64,000 bases of DNA from Vespula vulgaris (GCF_905475345.1 NC_066589.1:8440001-8504000); one strand, 5' to 3'; numbered from the stretch's first letter, positions 39,336-49,139 are shown. Notes: a model not told the origin generated them from the letters alone. Translations and numbers: made by a program.

Positions 39336-39541
39336 TCGTCGTCGTCGTCATCTTTGTTGTCATCGTTGATGAACCCATGCGAGTATCTAAGCGACGTCTC
39401 GTCGATTGCACTTCCTCAAATACATTTTCCTTATTTTTGTCCTCGCAGGTGCACTTGGGGACACGATGTACGTCGATGCCCGCCATGTCCACCACCGCGA
39501 GAAACAGCAACGCCAGTAACAACGTAGTCAAAGTACTCGAT
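14186..39541 (-). CDS. METTL9: METTL9 (DREV family) protein-histidine methyltransferase, 5' end incomplete
   Basis: SAM-dependent methyltransferase that in mammals installs 1-methylhistidine at alternating His motifs. Four minus-strand exons join in phase: 39541-39181, 26463-26252, 15397-15185 and 14723-14186. Junctions read DKRQ|WYTV, SING|LLGRGS and KFT|VLDVDKW. Family signatures are SWFISRTSING then LLGRGSMHVFSSEQF, the SAM motif I LVDLGAGDGATT, and DVILCLNLLDRCD. LVVALVLPFSPYVE, KPSEYLPVKG and RLPYLCEGD-like KLPYLCEGD follow, then FLDDVVFVLEVVP. The N-terminus carries a hydrophobic signal-like stretch (LTTLLLALLFLAVVDMAG), as human METTL9 does. It is unusual for a Thr-rich insert in that exon and for about 40 extra residues after VVP. 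The initiating ATG is not found: a stop precedes the hydrophobic stretch in frame, so an upstream exon is expected. Confidence 0.92.
14801..14875. repeat. (GGA)n/(GAA)n repeat in METTL9 intron
   Basis: AGG/AGA trinucleotide array that begins about 75 bp upstream of the last METTL9 exon acceptor. On the minus (transcribed) strand it is a polypyrimidine tract. Confidence 0.9.
15185..15397 (-). CDS. METTL9: METTL9 SAM-binding exon
   Basis: 213 bp between acceptor ATATCACAG and donor CAC|GTATGT. It encodes LLGRGSMHVFSSEQFEKL and the nucleotide-binding loop LVDLGAGDGATTAHVAHLF, followed by YATDISPPMRWALSKRKF. The 461-bp intron to the last exon is the only short one in this gene. Confidence 0.95.
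17701..17801. repeat. (GATA)n followed by (GA)n
   Basis: About eight GATA units run into GAAA/GA units, a compound microsatellite of about 100 bp. Confidence 0.95.
18452..18556. repeat. (GGAA)n tetranucleotide microsatellite, about 105 bp
   Basis: About 26 GGAA units, preceded by (GTAA)n at about 18,340-18,365 and GAAA units. GGAA arrays are ETS-type core words in tandem; no function is implied. It creates a false Lys-Glu-Gly-Arg repeat frame. Confidence 0.97.
20377..20409. repeat. (GT)n microsatellite
   Basis: About 16 GT units, one of few long GT runs in a window dominated by GA. Confidence 0.95.
21357..21391. repeat. (TA)n microsatellite
   Basis: About 17 TA units followed by GTATGTGCGTATA variants. 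Confidence 0.93.
22410..22452. repeat. (GA)n microsatellite
   Basis: About 21 GA units that directly follow a GC-rich, AATTA-containing island (22,190-22,390). Confidence 0.93.
23090..23123. repeat. (ACG)n trinucleotide repeat
   Basis: Eleven near-perfect ACG units with CpG in every unit. It is not inside any supported exon. Confidence 0.93.
23408..23540. repeat. (GGA)n/(GAA)n repeat tract
   Basis: About 130 bp of GGA/GAA/GTA triplets. A complementary (TCC)n tract lies 280 bp away (23,812-23,850), so the two could pair as an imperfect inverted repeat. Confidence 0.9.
26252..26463 (-). CDS. METTL9: METTL9 exon encoding the N-terminal helical domain
   Basis: 212 bp with acceptor TTTCTTCGCAG before 26463 and donor AATGG|GTAAGT after 26252. 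It encodes WYTVDTSKIRDDLLKLWVPL, PDKATEIFLMRSTERSDSL and ends LSWFISRTSING. Human METTL9 has WYVC, QIFLNNSIEKSGWLF and SLFMSRTSING in the same order. The exon is isolated by introns of about 10.9 kb and 12.7 kb. Confidence 0.93.
27300..27415. repeat. (GA)n followed by (GAGGAC/GAT)n
   Basis: Compound purine-rich repeat. It makes complementary Arg/Glu- and Ser/Leu-rich open frames on both strands. Confidence 0.93.
29613..29660. repeat. (TATG)n tetranucleotide repeat
   Basis: About eleven TATG units next to a short GT run. Confidence 0.93.
31232..31545. repeat. Long polypurine (GAA/GAC-type) tract, about 310 bp
   Basis: Almost uninterrupted purine sequence of GAAGAA with periodic CGAAGAA variants. 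A higher-order unit of roughly 60 bp (including AAGAACGAAGAAGTATGAAG) is visible twice at about 31,374-31,455. Confidence 0.9.
33133..33600. repeat. Degenerate duplicated block
   Basis: A segment starting near 33,157 (GAAATAATACGATCGATATT) recurs near 33,431 with about 80 percent identity by eye. The downstream part (AAATAAAGAAAAGTAT) appears at about 33,327 and 33,531. The unit is about 275 bp. Confidence 0.6.
35344..35422. repeat. (TTCC)n/(TTTC)n microsatellite
   Basis: Pyrimidine tetranucleotide array of about 80 bp, preceded 60 bp upstream by an (ACG)n run. Confidence 0.93.
36361..37200. repeat. Degenerate tandem array, unit about 240 bp with nested units of about 65 bp
   Basis: Copy 1 is 36,361-36,601. 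Copy 2 starts at 36,602 with the same opening (AATAATGATTGTTTATCGAT versus AATAACGATTGTTTAACGAT). It ends with TTTTGATTTCGTCG near 37,095, and a partial copy 3 runs to 37,200. Inside copy 2 an AT-rich subunit (TCTAATATTACCTATTTCTT plus AGAGGAAGAAATCAAATATA) is amplified about five times. Confidence 0.8.
37330..37640. repeat. Diverged direct duplication, unit about 180 bp
   Basis: The pair ATGCGAATATT...GAGAAAGTTTTAAAATC occurs at about 37,350-37,432 and again at about 37,502-37,592. The intervening text is similar but diverged. Confidence 0.55.
37650..37712. repeat. (TA)n microsatellite
   Basis: About 30 TA units with one C interruption. Confidence 0.93.
37814..37992 (+). CDS. Candidate internal exon of an unrecognised plus-strand gene
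   Basis: After an acceptor-like ATAAATAG, a 59-codon open frame reads RIQVLVHAEPDSDETLQALS, KMFQEYRGRNYPIITEHG and LDSRAGSSQKSEDRVGGRP. It ends at donor TGTGCG|GTAATT in phase 0. Composition is GC-richer than the flanks, free of simple repeats, and codon use looks protein-like. The acceptor polypyrimidine tract is weak and the minus strand is also open, so a conserved noncoding element is an alternative. It lies inside the METTL9 first intron on the opposite strand. Confidence 0.3.
37993..39180. other. METTL9 first intron, right part
   Basis: AT-rich DNA with (GT)n at about 38,130-38,150 and GTAT/GTAC runs at 38,285-38,330. A GC-richer block at about 38,970-39,180 adjoins the METTL9 donor. 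No further exon is supported. Confidence 0.5.
39181..39541 (-). CDS. METTL9: METTL9 first recovered exon: signal-like segment and Thr-rich linker
   Basis: Ends with donor GACAG|GTTAGT in the phase required by the 26463 exon. It encodes a hydrophobic run (TLTTLLLALLFLAVVD), then IDVHRVPKCTCEDKNKE, a tract of about 30 residues of Thr with Met and Lys, and SRNYRPRGSLARVLYDK leading into DKRQ. The Thr tract is encoded by a TCG/ATCG-type repeat at about 39,280-39,365. The 5' border at 39541 is a guess based on an AAAG acceptor; an in-frame TAA lies at 39546-39544. Assignment rests on phase, signal-like N-terminus and the LARVLY...WY continuity. Confidence 0.7.
39280..39365. repeat. (TCG)n/(ATCG)-type repeat inside METTL9 coding exon
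   Basis: TCG/TCA triplets on the plus strand read as ACG/ATG (Thr/Met) codons on the METTL9 strand. The repeat length is a multiple of three and preserves the frame. Confidence 0.85.
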
Positions 39542-39591
39542 CTTTAAAGGACGATCAAGAATGATACGGGAACATTTTTCTTTTTGTTGTG

Positions 39592-39601
39592 TCGTCGTCG
39601 T

Positions 39602-39654
<53 letters not shown>

Positions 39655-39720
39655 TATCGTTGTTGTTGTTGTTGTTATTGTTGTTGTGTTGTTGTTGTCG
39701 ACGTCGACGTCGTCGTCGCC
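39592..39720. repeat. Second (TCG)n/(TTG)n repeat upstream of the METTL9 exon
   Basis: About 18 TCG units followed by TTG/TTA units and TCG/TCGACG again. It lies about 50-180 bp upstream of the recovered METTL9 exon on that gene's strand, and would be intron or 5' UTR. Confidence 0.93.
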
Positions 39721-42636
39721 GCGACGAGGAACACGAGAACCAGTCACGAAAGACGATACGTTATATACACGCGTTTGAAAAATAAGTACGACGGCGACGC
39801 CTATCTTTCAACCTCTTCTTCTCTCTCTTCCTCTCCGCTCTCTTTCTCACTCTCACTCTTCCTCTCTCTCTCTCTCTCCCCCTTCCACCCTTTCTCTCTT
39901 TCCTTCTCCAGCATTCGCTCGCGTAAACACGTCCCTCGTTAGCACGTGGCCATGTTGGTGAACGTTTACGACGCTACCTATCGAGATTTTTAAGAAACTC
40001 TCGCAAGATCCTTCGAACTTATCAACGTCGTCGGTAAAGTAGGAAATCTTTGGTTCGAGTCGGAGCGTACGTGGTACCCGCGAGTTTTTGAAGCTATGTA
40101 TCACGAATTATTATAGATATTTATCGTATAGTATCGATTATCAATAGTAATACTTTGTAACGATTGATTCAATAGTATTTTCATTCGTATGCATGACTTT
40201 AATTCGATTCGATCGTTAGTATTGCGAGCAGAGAGATGCAGAGTGTAGGAGAGAAAGAAAAAGAGGAAAATGTGTGTACGTGTACGAGATAGAAAGAATT
40301 AATGAATGTGAGTATAACTATGAAATAAAAGGAGTGAATGAGAATGAAAGAGATGACGCGATAGGTAGAGGTTAAAGAACGCGTCGAGGTGAATCGCGGA
40401 ACATCGATGTGTAGTTAGCATTTGTTGGAATGCGCGATAGCGATTACAGGATGGCAGAAGCGAGCTGACTTTATAATTTCTACGAGACAAGAATCGTTCT
40501 TTAAATCTTCTTCGCGAGCGTGCGCGAAGGTGATTGAACTTGTCCGTTATAGTAGAATTATATTTCTCGTTTCTTTTACCGGTATCTCGACCTGTGATCC
40601 TTTATTTAATGCGGTTAAACTAAACGCACATTCTTAGCAAGAAATCGATCGTGCCATTTTATATGTCTTGATCTTTCTTTTTCTTTTCTTTTCTTTTCGT
40701 TTCTTTTTTCTTTATCATTTTTTATGACATCGCGTTCGTGTATGATCGTACGATCAGCTGAGAAAAAAAGATAGAGATAGAGTGTAAAGATCGAATTCTT
40801 ATATATTAATTAATCATAGCTTTAATCGAATTAACGATCAAGTTAATACATATAAAAAGTATCCCCAGAAAATGATGAAATTTTTAAGGATTAATTTTCG
40901 ATAGTCCTATATCCATATCTTCTTAGTTTCGTGCCCTGAATGTTAATAGTAAAAGCGAAGACGATTACGCATTACCATCTGCTACCTGGGCTACGATCAA
41001 GCTCGCGCGTGTCTCGTACGAAATAGGAGCATAAAACTTTTAGGAGGAATAAATATAGCGAGAGGGGGGTTTCCCTCCTCGGAGTTTCTCCTTCCTCGTC
41101 TTCTTACGCGTATATACTACGTACTTACGTATACATACATACATACATACACACACATATATATATACATGTACGTAGTACGTAAACATCTGTGTGTATT
41201 ATACATACACACACACACACATATATATTTTTGGTGTACAGATATATACATAAATACATACATACATACATACACACACAAGTACATAGGTAGCGGTCTA
41301 TGAATATTTGAAATAGCATATTGGCGCACCGCGCACGATTTGCCTCCCTTCACGACGACTCGCCATACCGGCCCTCTGATAATTCATTAATTTATGATAA
41401 GCTCGCCTTATACTGGCAAGGTCTCCATAGTATAGTAATATGGACTACGCGTTTCACTCCTCTCCCCGACATTCGCTCTCCTTACCCTTCTACCCTCGCC
41501 CACCTCCCACCACCCACTCTCATTTCCACTACATCGCTACGACCACTACCACCATTCTACTACCTTCGTCTACCTCGCTTCCCTTAGCGTCACATAAATC
41601 ATTTTCGCGTCGGACGTTAATTGCAAGCCACCCCTCGTTAACGGGAGAAATGAGATTTTTTTAATTGGAGAATTTTTCACCGCCCCCGATCCAAGCCACG
41701 ACATCTTTTTTCCTCCCCTACCTTAGCTTACCCTATTCTACACCCCTACATCTCTTCACCTCCTTCTCTTGCTCGTCCTCCGTCAACCTTCTCAACCCTC
41801 ACAGTTCTCTTTTCCTTTCTCCTTCCTTACTATTTTCACCCTCCTCTTTTACATCCTCTCCTTCCAGTCACATTTCGAAGTTCTTCCAACTCTCCAACGC
41901 GTCGTTTCGGTAAAGAGAAGAGAGGTCCTCTTTCTCTCTCTTTTTCTTATTCTTGTTTTTTTCTCTTTTTCCTCGCTTCTCTTCTCTTCTCTTCTCTTCT
42001 GTTCTCTTCCGCGAGTTCATCGTTTTCGCTCGAGAAAGCAGAGATTAAATTCTTCGAGATTGAATGTTAACCGTCGTGGCTTAACAGGGAGAACCGTTTT
42101 CACGGTTATCATTAAAAATTAATCGTCCGTGTTACGGATGGCCTTTCTTATTATATTTCTGAAGATACATCGAAAAGAAGTGTTGGCAGATTAAAAAGAA
42201 AAGTTTATCGATTATATATAAACGAAATATATGTGTACATGTATTATGTACATACGTATTATCGACTGGACAATGTTAACAGTTTATGAGAAATGATATT
42301 AATACGTGGATTATTGTTATATGAAAATCTTCGTATTGAATAAATGATAGGTATATAAAATTTTCTTTTCTATCTTTTCTCTTTTTTTTTTCATTTCTTT
42401 ATCTCTCAGGGATTTCGTCAAAATTTTTTCGTTCTTAAAGGACGCGTGAAATTCGTCGATCGAACGAGCAAGTAAGAACGTATCTCCCTCGTTTCTCGCG
42501 ATCGATGTATCCGAGTTGTTGCCGGAACCCAGTGTTTAAGATAATGAGGTCGTCTTTTTATCGAAAGGATGGTAATTAATGGTACGCGCGTGGGAAACGT
42601 TAATTAGTACCGGCTAAAGGTGCAAACTGTTATTAG

Positions 42637-42638
<2 letters not shown>

Positions 42639-42681
<43 letters not shown>
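42639..42681. repeat. (TA)n microsatellite
   Basis: About 20 TA units directly after a repeat-free, TTAATTAG-containing island. Confidence 0.93.
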
Positions 42682-42684
<3 letters not shown>

Positions 42685-44811
42685 ATCCAGCATGCGGATA
42701 CGTGCACACGCCGATGAGTTATCGTGTCTGTAATTACGTCGTTGAAAAAGAGAGAGAGAGAGAGAGAGACTCGCAGCTTATGGTGCGAGCAAAAGTTAGC
42801 CAGCTAGCTCGCTCAATATCGAAGGAGATGCGATTAAAGGAAGTAGAATTTTTCGCAGATCTTTTCGAAGTAATTTAATTACACGGCTCGTAACGTAGAT
42901 AAGGATCGGAACGATCATTCTTTTCTAATCGACGATGAAAACGTCCTCTTGTGTTGGAACGAAACTTTATTCTCGATTTAGCTATATACTTCTCGATCGT
43001 TTAACAAGTTATAATTATCTATTCTTATTGAGAAAAATTTATTCTAGAAATTAATCCAACGATAGTTTTTAAACGAGCGACTTACGACGAATTCGAACGA
43101 AGGTTTTTTTCGTTGATATTTTCAAACCAGCAAGATGATATATATATTTCTTTTGTTATAATTATATTACAGTGCAATATCGGCACGATGCGATCGACAA
43201 TATGCGTATATATTGATCGGGGTTGACGTAGTTAACAAAGAAATTTTCTTTAATAACGATCACGTAACTTTTATACGAAAAGTATCCTTTGCGATTAATA
43301 AATTGATATCGTATACAGTGAGAAGAGAAAAGAAAGAACATGCACGAAGAGGAAGAGAGAGAAAGAAAAAGAAAAAGAGAGATAGAGAGAAAGAGAAAAG
43401 GATACACAGAACAAGATAAAAAAAAAAGAGGAGTATGTATTAAAAAAAGAAAGAAAGAAAAAAAGAACAAAAAACAACGAACATAAAGAAAAAAATACAC
43501 AATTTCTTTGGAGCGACAAAACTTTATCTATCCGTGACGTCGGATGATACGTGTTGGAAAATTGCTCTAGGTGTTAAAACGAACACGTCGATTGACCAGA
43601 AAGAGAAAGAGAAAGAGAAAGAGAAAGACAAGGAGATAAAGATAGAGATACAGAGATAGAGATAGAGATAGAGGAAGAGATAGAAAAAGGAATAGAAAGG
43701 AAGAGAGTAAGAGAGATAGAGAAGATTCTGTAGGAAGAATAAGAAGAATAAAAAGAAGCGTGCTCACGATCATCAGCGCACGATGCGTATTGGTCTAGAC
43801 ACGCAGGTTTGCGCGCGGGCGCGCTTCTTACACGCAAGAATACACGCACTCACGTACGACAGGAGCAACGAAGGCTCGACTTTGGAAGCCTCGGGGCATG
43901 TAAGACGTATAGGCTTCCCGTCTTACGCATCCAGCAACCGTACGCGAGGCCATACGTCCTACCACGCGCTAAACCACCATCTCTACCACTACTACCATCA
44001 TCGCAACATGCTGCGAGCCATCGGCGCCTTTTAGGAGCCACGAACGAGTCTCTTTCTCTTTCTCTTTCTCTTTCTCTTTTTCTTTCTTTCTTTCTTTCTC
44101 TCTTGCTCTCTTATTCTCTGTCTTTTTCTTTTTGTCTCTTCTTATATTTCATATAACGTCATAGTTCGTAAGCATCACGTGTAGTTATATTATCTTTCTT
44201 TTTTTTCTTCTCTCTTTTTCTCTCTCTCTCTTTCTCTCTATCTCTCTCTCTATCTATCTCTTCGTGATTATATGAAAAAGATCGAAGAGATAAAAAGAGA
44301 GAGAGAGAGAAGAAAAGGGGGAGGAAAAGGTAAGCGGCAAAAATGAAAATTGATTTTTTGCCCTTCGATTCGATCGTTCTTTCTACTTAACTTTTTTTTT
44401 TCGTTTCCATTTTTTTACTTTTCTTTCTCCCTCGGATCATAATTTTATATCTTTTTGACGATATAAAAAACGACGTCGACGAGCGCGAGGATTATTCTGT
44501 CGTTGAGACAATTGAAGGGAGGAAAAGAGATAAAGAAAGAGAGAGAGAGAGAGAGAAAGAGAAAAAAATGGAAAGAAAAAAAGAAAGAAAGAAAAAAAAA
44601 GGAATTGGATTTCCCCGTTCCGATAAGAATTATTATAATGATAGACATCGGAACGTTCGTAAATCTCTAACATAGATCGATGGAATTGCGAGTTAAGCGA
44701 GGAAGAATAAAGAAGCGTGCCTTGAAGGGTGGCGAACGCGTAGTCATCGTCGTCGCGTTAAACCGATGCCTCTCTCAAGATGGAGGCGACGAACGCCAGT
44801 AAGGGGGAGAG

Positions 44812-44844
44812 AAAGAAAGAAAGAAAGAAGGAAGGAAGGAAGGA

Positions 44845-44883
<39 letters not shown>
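44812..44883. repeat. (GAAA)n/(GGAA)n microsatellite
   Basis: Purine tetranucleotide array with a central GGAA block flanked by GAAA units. Confidence 0.93.
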
Positions 44884-45230
44884 GTGGCGCGAGTGGAAGA
44901 AATCAGGGTCGTTAACACTGGATCGCGGCTGGACAGGGGCAAAGGCAGAGGTAGGAGAAGAGGGAGGGAGGGATAGGGGCAGGAGTAGGGGTAGGGGTAG
45001 GGTGAGGGTTAGGGTGAGGGTCCGAACGAAGAGAAGAAAGCCGACGCGATCTTCTTAGTCGACACGGCATCCTTTTTCGTCCTTATTTTCTCCCACTCCA
45101 ATTTACCATTCGGTCCTACTGCTATACCTACTACCTACGTCGTGGATATATACATTGATTGCATTTTTGCGTCCGCGTCGGGTAATAATGCTAATTTGGT
45201 AAGTAGAAATGGACATCAGCGGGCGGTCGG

Positions 45231-45330
45231 TTGGACGAACGGACGGACGGACGGACGGATGGTTGGTTGCTTGGTTGGTCGGTCGGTCGGTCGGTTGGTC
45301 GGTCGGTCGGTCGGTTTGTCTGTCTGTCTC
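45231..45330. repeat. (GGAC)n/(GGTC)n/(GTCT)n tetranucleotide array
   Basis: Successive blocks of GGAC, GGTT/GCTT, GGTC and GTCT units, apparently one array drifting by point changes. Confidence 0.9.
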
Positions 45331-47207
45331 TCTTTCTTTCTCTTGCTTGTGAAAGAAAGAACAAGAGTAAGAGTAAGAGTCAGAGAGAGAGAGAGAGAGA
45401 GAGAAAGAAAGAGGCTGCAACACACGGTAGCACGGGTAACGCTAATGCCTCGTTTTTGTCCTCCTCCCTTCTCTCTTCGTCTTGGCAAACCACGTTCTTC
45501 GTTCTCCACCTTCTTCTATATATATATATATATATATATCTTTCTCTCTTTCTCTTTCTCTTTCTCTTTTCTCCTTTAGCGTCCATTCGTCCATCTATCT
45601 CGCTTTGGCTACGGGCGGCAGGCGACATAATGACGGCCAGACCTCAAACCTCAAACTCCTAACTGAATCATGAGTCCTCCCGTCGTCCGCACCCGAACGA
45701 CTAACTCCTACCGACGCGGCTTCTCGATTTACTTCGGAGCCGAACACCCTCCTACCTTCCACCCCCCTTCTTCCTTCCACCTCTTCTCCTCCTCCTCCTC
45801 CTCTTCTTCTTCTTCTTCTTCTTCTTCTTCTTCTACTCTTCTTCTTCCTTACTCCGATCACAAGGATCCCCTGCTTCGTTGCCTTTTCTTCTTCTACTTT
45901 TTATTCCACCTTTCTTTTCCGATTTACAGGAGCGAGTTTTGCGTTGTATCGAATCACAATTCGGTCTGACGAGGGGAGTCCGAGACACGACGCGACCGTT
46001 TGTCTCGTTCGTTTCGTCCTTACAAGAAGACCGAGCTACCCAAGAAATGGCGCGAGCATCAGTCTCTATTTTAACATTCCGTTGCTTTTAATAGGAAGTT
46101 AGACGATATCGGAGTATTAATTTTGTGTCTATCTTTCGAGACGATCGACTTTACTCAGAAGGAGAGATAATTTCCTACACACACACACACATATATTTTT
46201 TTGCATGTAGATGTTGCAACGTAGTTTCATTTTATAATATGTATTATATATGTATACATACATATAGATGCACATATAGATTTTCTAATATATTTTATAT
46301 ACATATATACCATATATATAAATTATGTTACTTAAAATACTTACCTTATATTATACACATACATACCTAGTGTACATCCATAAATTCGATCCAAAAATAT
46401 TGAACGTGTCTACGTATAATTAACCCATCTATTTATAATTATACAAAAAAATAAAGATTCAGCCGACTTGACTGTATACCGTAAAAAAAAGAAAAAAATA
46501 ACAGAAAAGAGAAAAGAAAAGAGAAAATGGAAAAATAAACGACGACGAAAAAGGGGATCGATGCAGAGCTCGATATAAATGGCGTTAGACACGTCGACGT
46601 CGGTCATTATGTTCGGGCAAATCGTCGATTCGCTTGCTTCCTACGAAACAGCCCCAGCCTCGAGGCGTGCTTTATGGATCGCGAACGTTACTGGGGCGGA
46701 CTTCTGAAAACTTTTGGGAAACCTTTATAATGGCCTCGATAAAAAGCACCCCCCTGGGACGCGTATGCTACAGTGGTTTTTCTTTCAAAACCACAGCCTC
46801 GTTCTAGCCTCTCTATACCACCCTCTATATACCACCCTCTCTATACCACCCCTCATCTCCTTCCTCCTACCCTTCTTCCCTCTCCCTCCCTCTTTCATTC
46901 TCGCGACAGGTAATCGATAATCGTGCGATTGGCGTATGTCGTATTTTTCGCTTCCTACGTTAACTCGCTTTACATTAACTTACATTAACGCTTGGACGAA
47001 GCAATGTAATCGAATTCTTTTAAATGATTCTCTCTCTCTCTCTTCTTTTTTCTTTCTTTCTTTCTTTTCTCTCTTTTTTCTTTTTTTTTGTCTTCTTGAC
47101 CCTTTAAACTCTGTCCCCTGACAAGAAAACGAGAGAAAAGAAATTGTTATTTTTCTTTTTTTTTCTCTTTTCGTTTCCTTTTTTTCGTCCCCCTCCTTTC
47201 GAAGAGA

Positions 47208-47817
47208 TCGAATAAAAAGTGTGAATTTTTTTTTTTATCCGTACTACTCGTATTAAAGAATGTTATTATTTCTGTTGGAAGAAAGCAATTGAATGAATCG
47301 ACGAAATTCTCCGGACAGTTTAGTTTTTATTTCGTCGGAGCGAAGAATAAAAAGTGCGAATTGTTTTCTATACTCCGCGTAGTAAATAATATTATTATTT
47401 TTGTTAGAGGAAGGCAATTGAGCGAATCGACGCAACGGATTACGAGTTACGGTTTAATATTTTTCTGTTTCTTTTTAATTTTTTCCTTCCTCTCGTCGGT
47501 GCATGGAATAATAAGGATTACGAATTGTTTTCTATAATCCTCAGATTAAATAATTATAGCTGCAATTTTTGTTAGAAGAAAAAGAAGAAAGAGAAAAAAA
47601 AAAGATCGAACGAACGCATGAGAAATGAGCATTTAATTTTCCTTCCGTCGGAATTTCAATAAAAACTTAGGAATATTTTTCTATATCCACTCCCGGTATT
47701 AAGCTCAATTATTATATATATATAATAATAATTATATATATAAATATAATTATATAAATATATCTTTTTTTTTTGGTAAAACAAAAACGATTGAATGAAT
47801 TAACGAAAATAGTTTAG
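47208..47817. repeat. Degenerate tandem array, unit about 130-165 bp, four copies
   Basis: Copies begin near 47,213, 47,347, 47,508 and 47,659, each with an AATAAAAA(G/C)-like start and a TTTTCTATA(C/T)-rich middle. Each then has TTATT...TTGTTAGA(G/A)GAA and a (G/A)AATGAATCGACG-like tail. Confidence 0.65.
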
Positions 47818-47942
47818 GTAAAGAAAAAAAAAAAAAAAAAAAAATGAAAAAATAAGAAAAAAAAGAAAGAAAATGTTGTGCCAGTTAAACGGTAAATCCG
47901 TTCTAACGCGTAAAAAATCCATTGAACGTTCCATAACCAAAG

Positions 47943-48119
47943 GTTCTTGCTTCTCCAAGAGCGGATTCTGTCGTCAGCTGGTCGACACTTTGCGGTCCCC
48001 CGCGCGATGTTGAAGAAACGAACGAAGAAGCCGAGGAAGAAGGCGAGGAAGACTTCTTGCTGGACGATGACGAGGCGCATACCTTCCTGGATATGGTACA
48101 TGCGAGAAACGGGGGTTGA
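47943..48119 (+). CDS. Candidate last exon of an unrecognised plus-strand gene
   Basis: A branch-point-like TTCTAAC at about 47,901 is followed by acceptor CCAAAG. The exon then reads VLASPRADSVVSWSTLCGPP and RDVEETNEEAEEEGEEDFLL, and ends DDDEAHTFLDMVHARNGG plus TGA: 58 codons, acidic. It begins in phase 0, matching the phase-0 donor of the 37,814-37,992 segment. An alternative donor ATG|GTACAT lies inside. The reverse strand is also open (Ser-rich, ending GYGTFNGFFTR), so strand is not certain. Confidence 0.33.
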   Translation, partial: VLASPRADSVVSWSTLCGPPRDVEETNEEAEEEGEEDFLLDDDEAHTFLDMVHARNGG

Positions 48120-48224
48120 GTGTCCTGGGAATTCTCGCGGTAGTAAGAGTATCGCGGGAATAACGATGACCGATTCTGGATACGCGTTTGCCGTTCAGAA
48201 GAAATACGAAAAAAAAAGAATGGT

Positions 48225-48256
<32 letters not shown>

Positions 48257-49139
48257 ACGAGCGAAGATCGATCGATCGATCGAATGAATTCCACTAGGCG
48301 CCATATTTTTCATTAAAACGTTTATTCGATTTCGATTTTATTCTTTTTTTTTTCATTTATTTATTTTTTTTCTAGGTAAAACGATCTGATAAAAAGTTGA
48401 AACAATTTGTTCACTTTTTCTTTGCTTCGTAAGAATACATTATACTCGACGTCATACTCACAGTGAAAATATATTCGAGTTTGATTGTTTTCCTTTTTTT
48501 AGAGGATTTTAAAGGAAATTGTAGTGATCGTTTCTCTCTTTTTTTTTTTCTAGGATCTAACTTGTAATGGAAATATTCGAGTTTGATTTTGTTTTCTGTT
48601 ATTTCGTTTTCTACGCGAAACGATTCGATGCAAGATTGAAATAATTTTTTTTTTTCTAGAATCTAGTTGGCATAGATACTTGTAATGGGATAGTATTCGA
48701 TATTAATGTTCATTATACCAGGTAAAATAATTTTCAGAATGATTCGATACAAAATTGAGGTGGATAATTGTTTCTATTTCTATTTATTTTATATCACGCT
48801 TCTAATGAAGATATTCGAAGATACTCGATACAATTTTTTTCCCTCTTATTACACATTTTTATAGAAATATTCGAGATCGATATTTTCCATTTCTTTCCGT
48901 GATCCGATCGGTTTCGTTAACTCGTAATTAAAATAATTGACATCTATTTTAAAACAAAAAAGAAAAAATTTGTCCGTGAAATTTAAAACGGAAGAGATAT
49001 ATAATTATCGAGTCCTCGATTTGTACAAAAGGTAAAAGAAATAAAATGACGAGTCATTTCTTAACAGTCATACTTTCCAATTCGTTACCAACACGTATTC
49101 CAATGGGAAGAAATAAATGAAGGTTCCGTGTGATCAGAC

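Larger units (their letters stand above)
39721..47942. other. Upstream of METTL9; intron or intergenic, repeat-rich
   Basis: No supported exon. It contains GA/CT, (TA)n, (GAAA)n and (GGTC)n repeats. Candidate regulatory islands lie at about 42,480-42,640, 43,770-44,050, 44,690-44,800 and 46,560-46,760. A METTL9 promoter and start-codon exon would be expected somewhere in or beyond this stretch; I could not locate them. Confidence 0.5.

Noticed and set aside
44980..45022. Internal telomere repeat (TTAGG/TTAGGG type)
   Set aside because: Only one or two GGTTAGGG-like units within a variable G-rich run; not an array.
45142..45662. Overlapping plus-strand frames with Gly/Arg/Trp/Val repeats
   Set aside because: Generated by the (GGAC)n/(GGTC)n tetranucleotide array, followed by GA and TA repeats.
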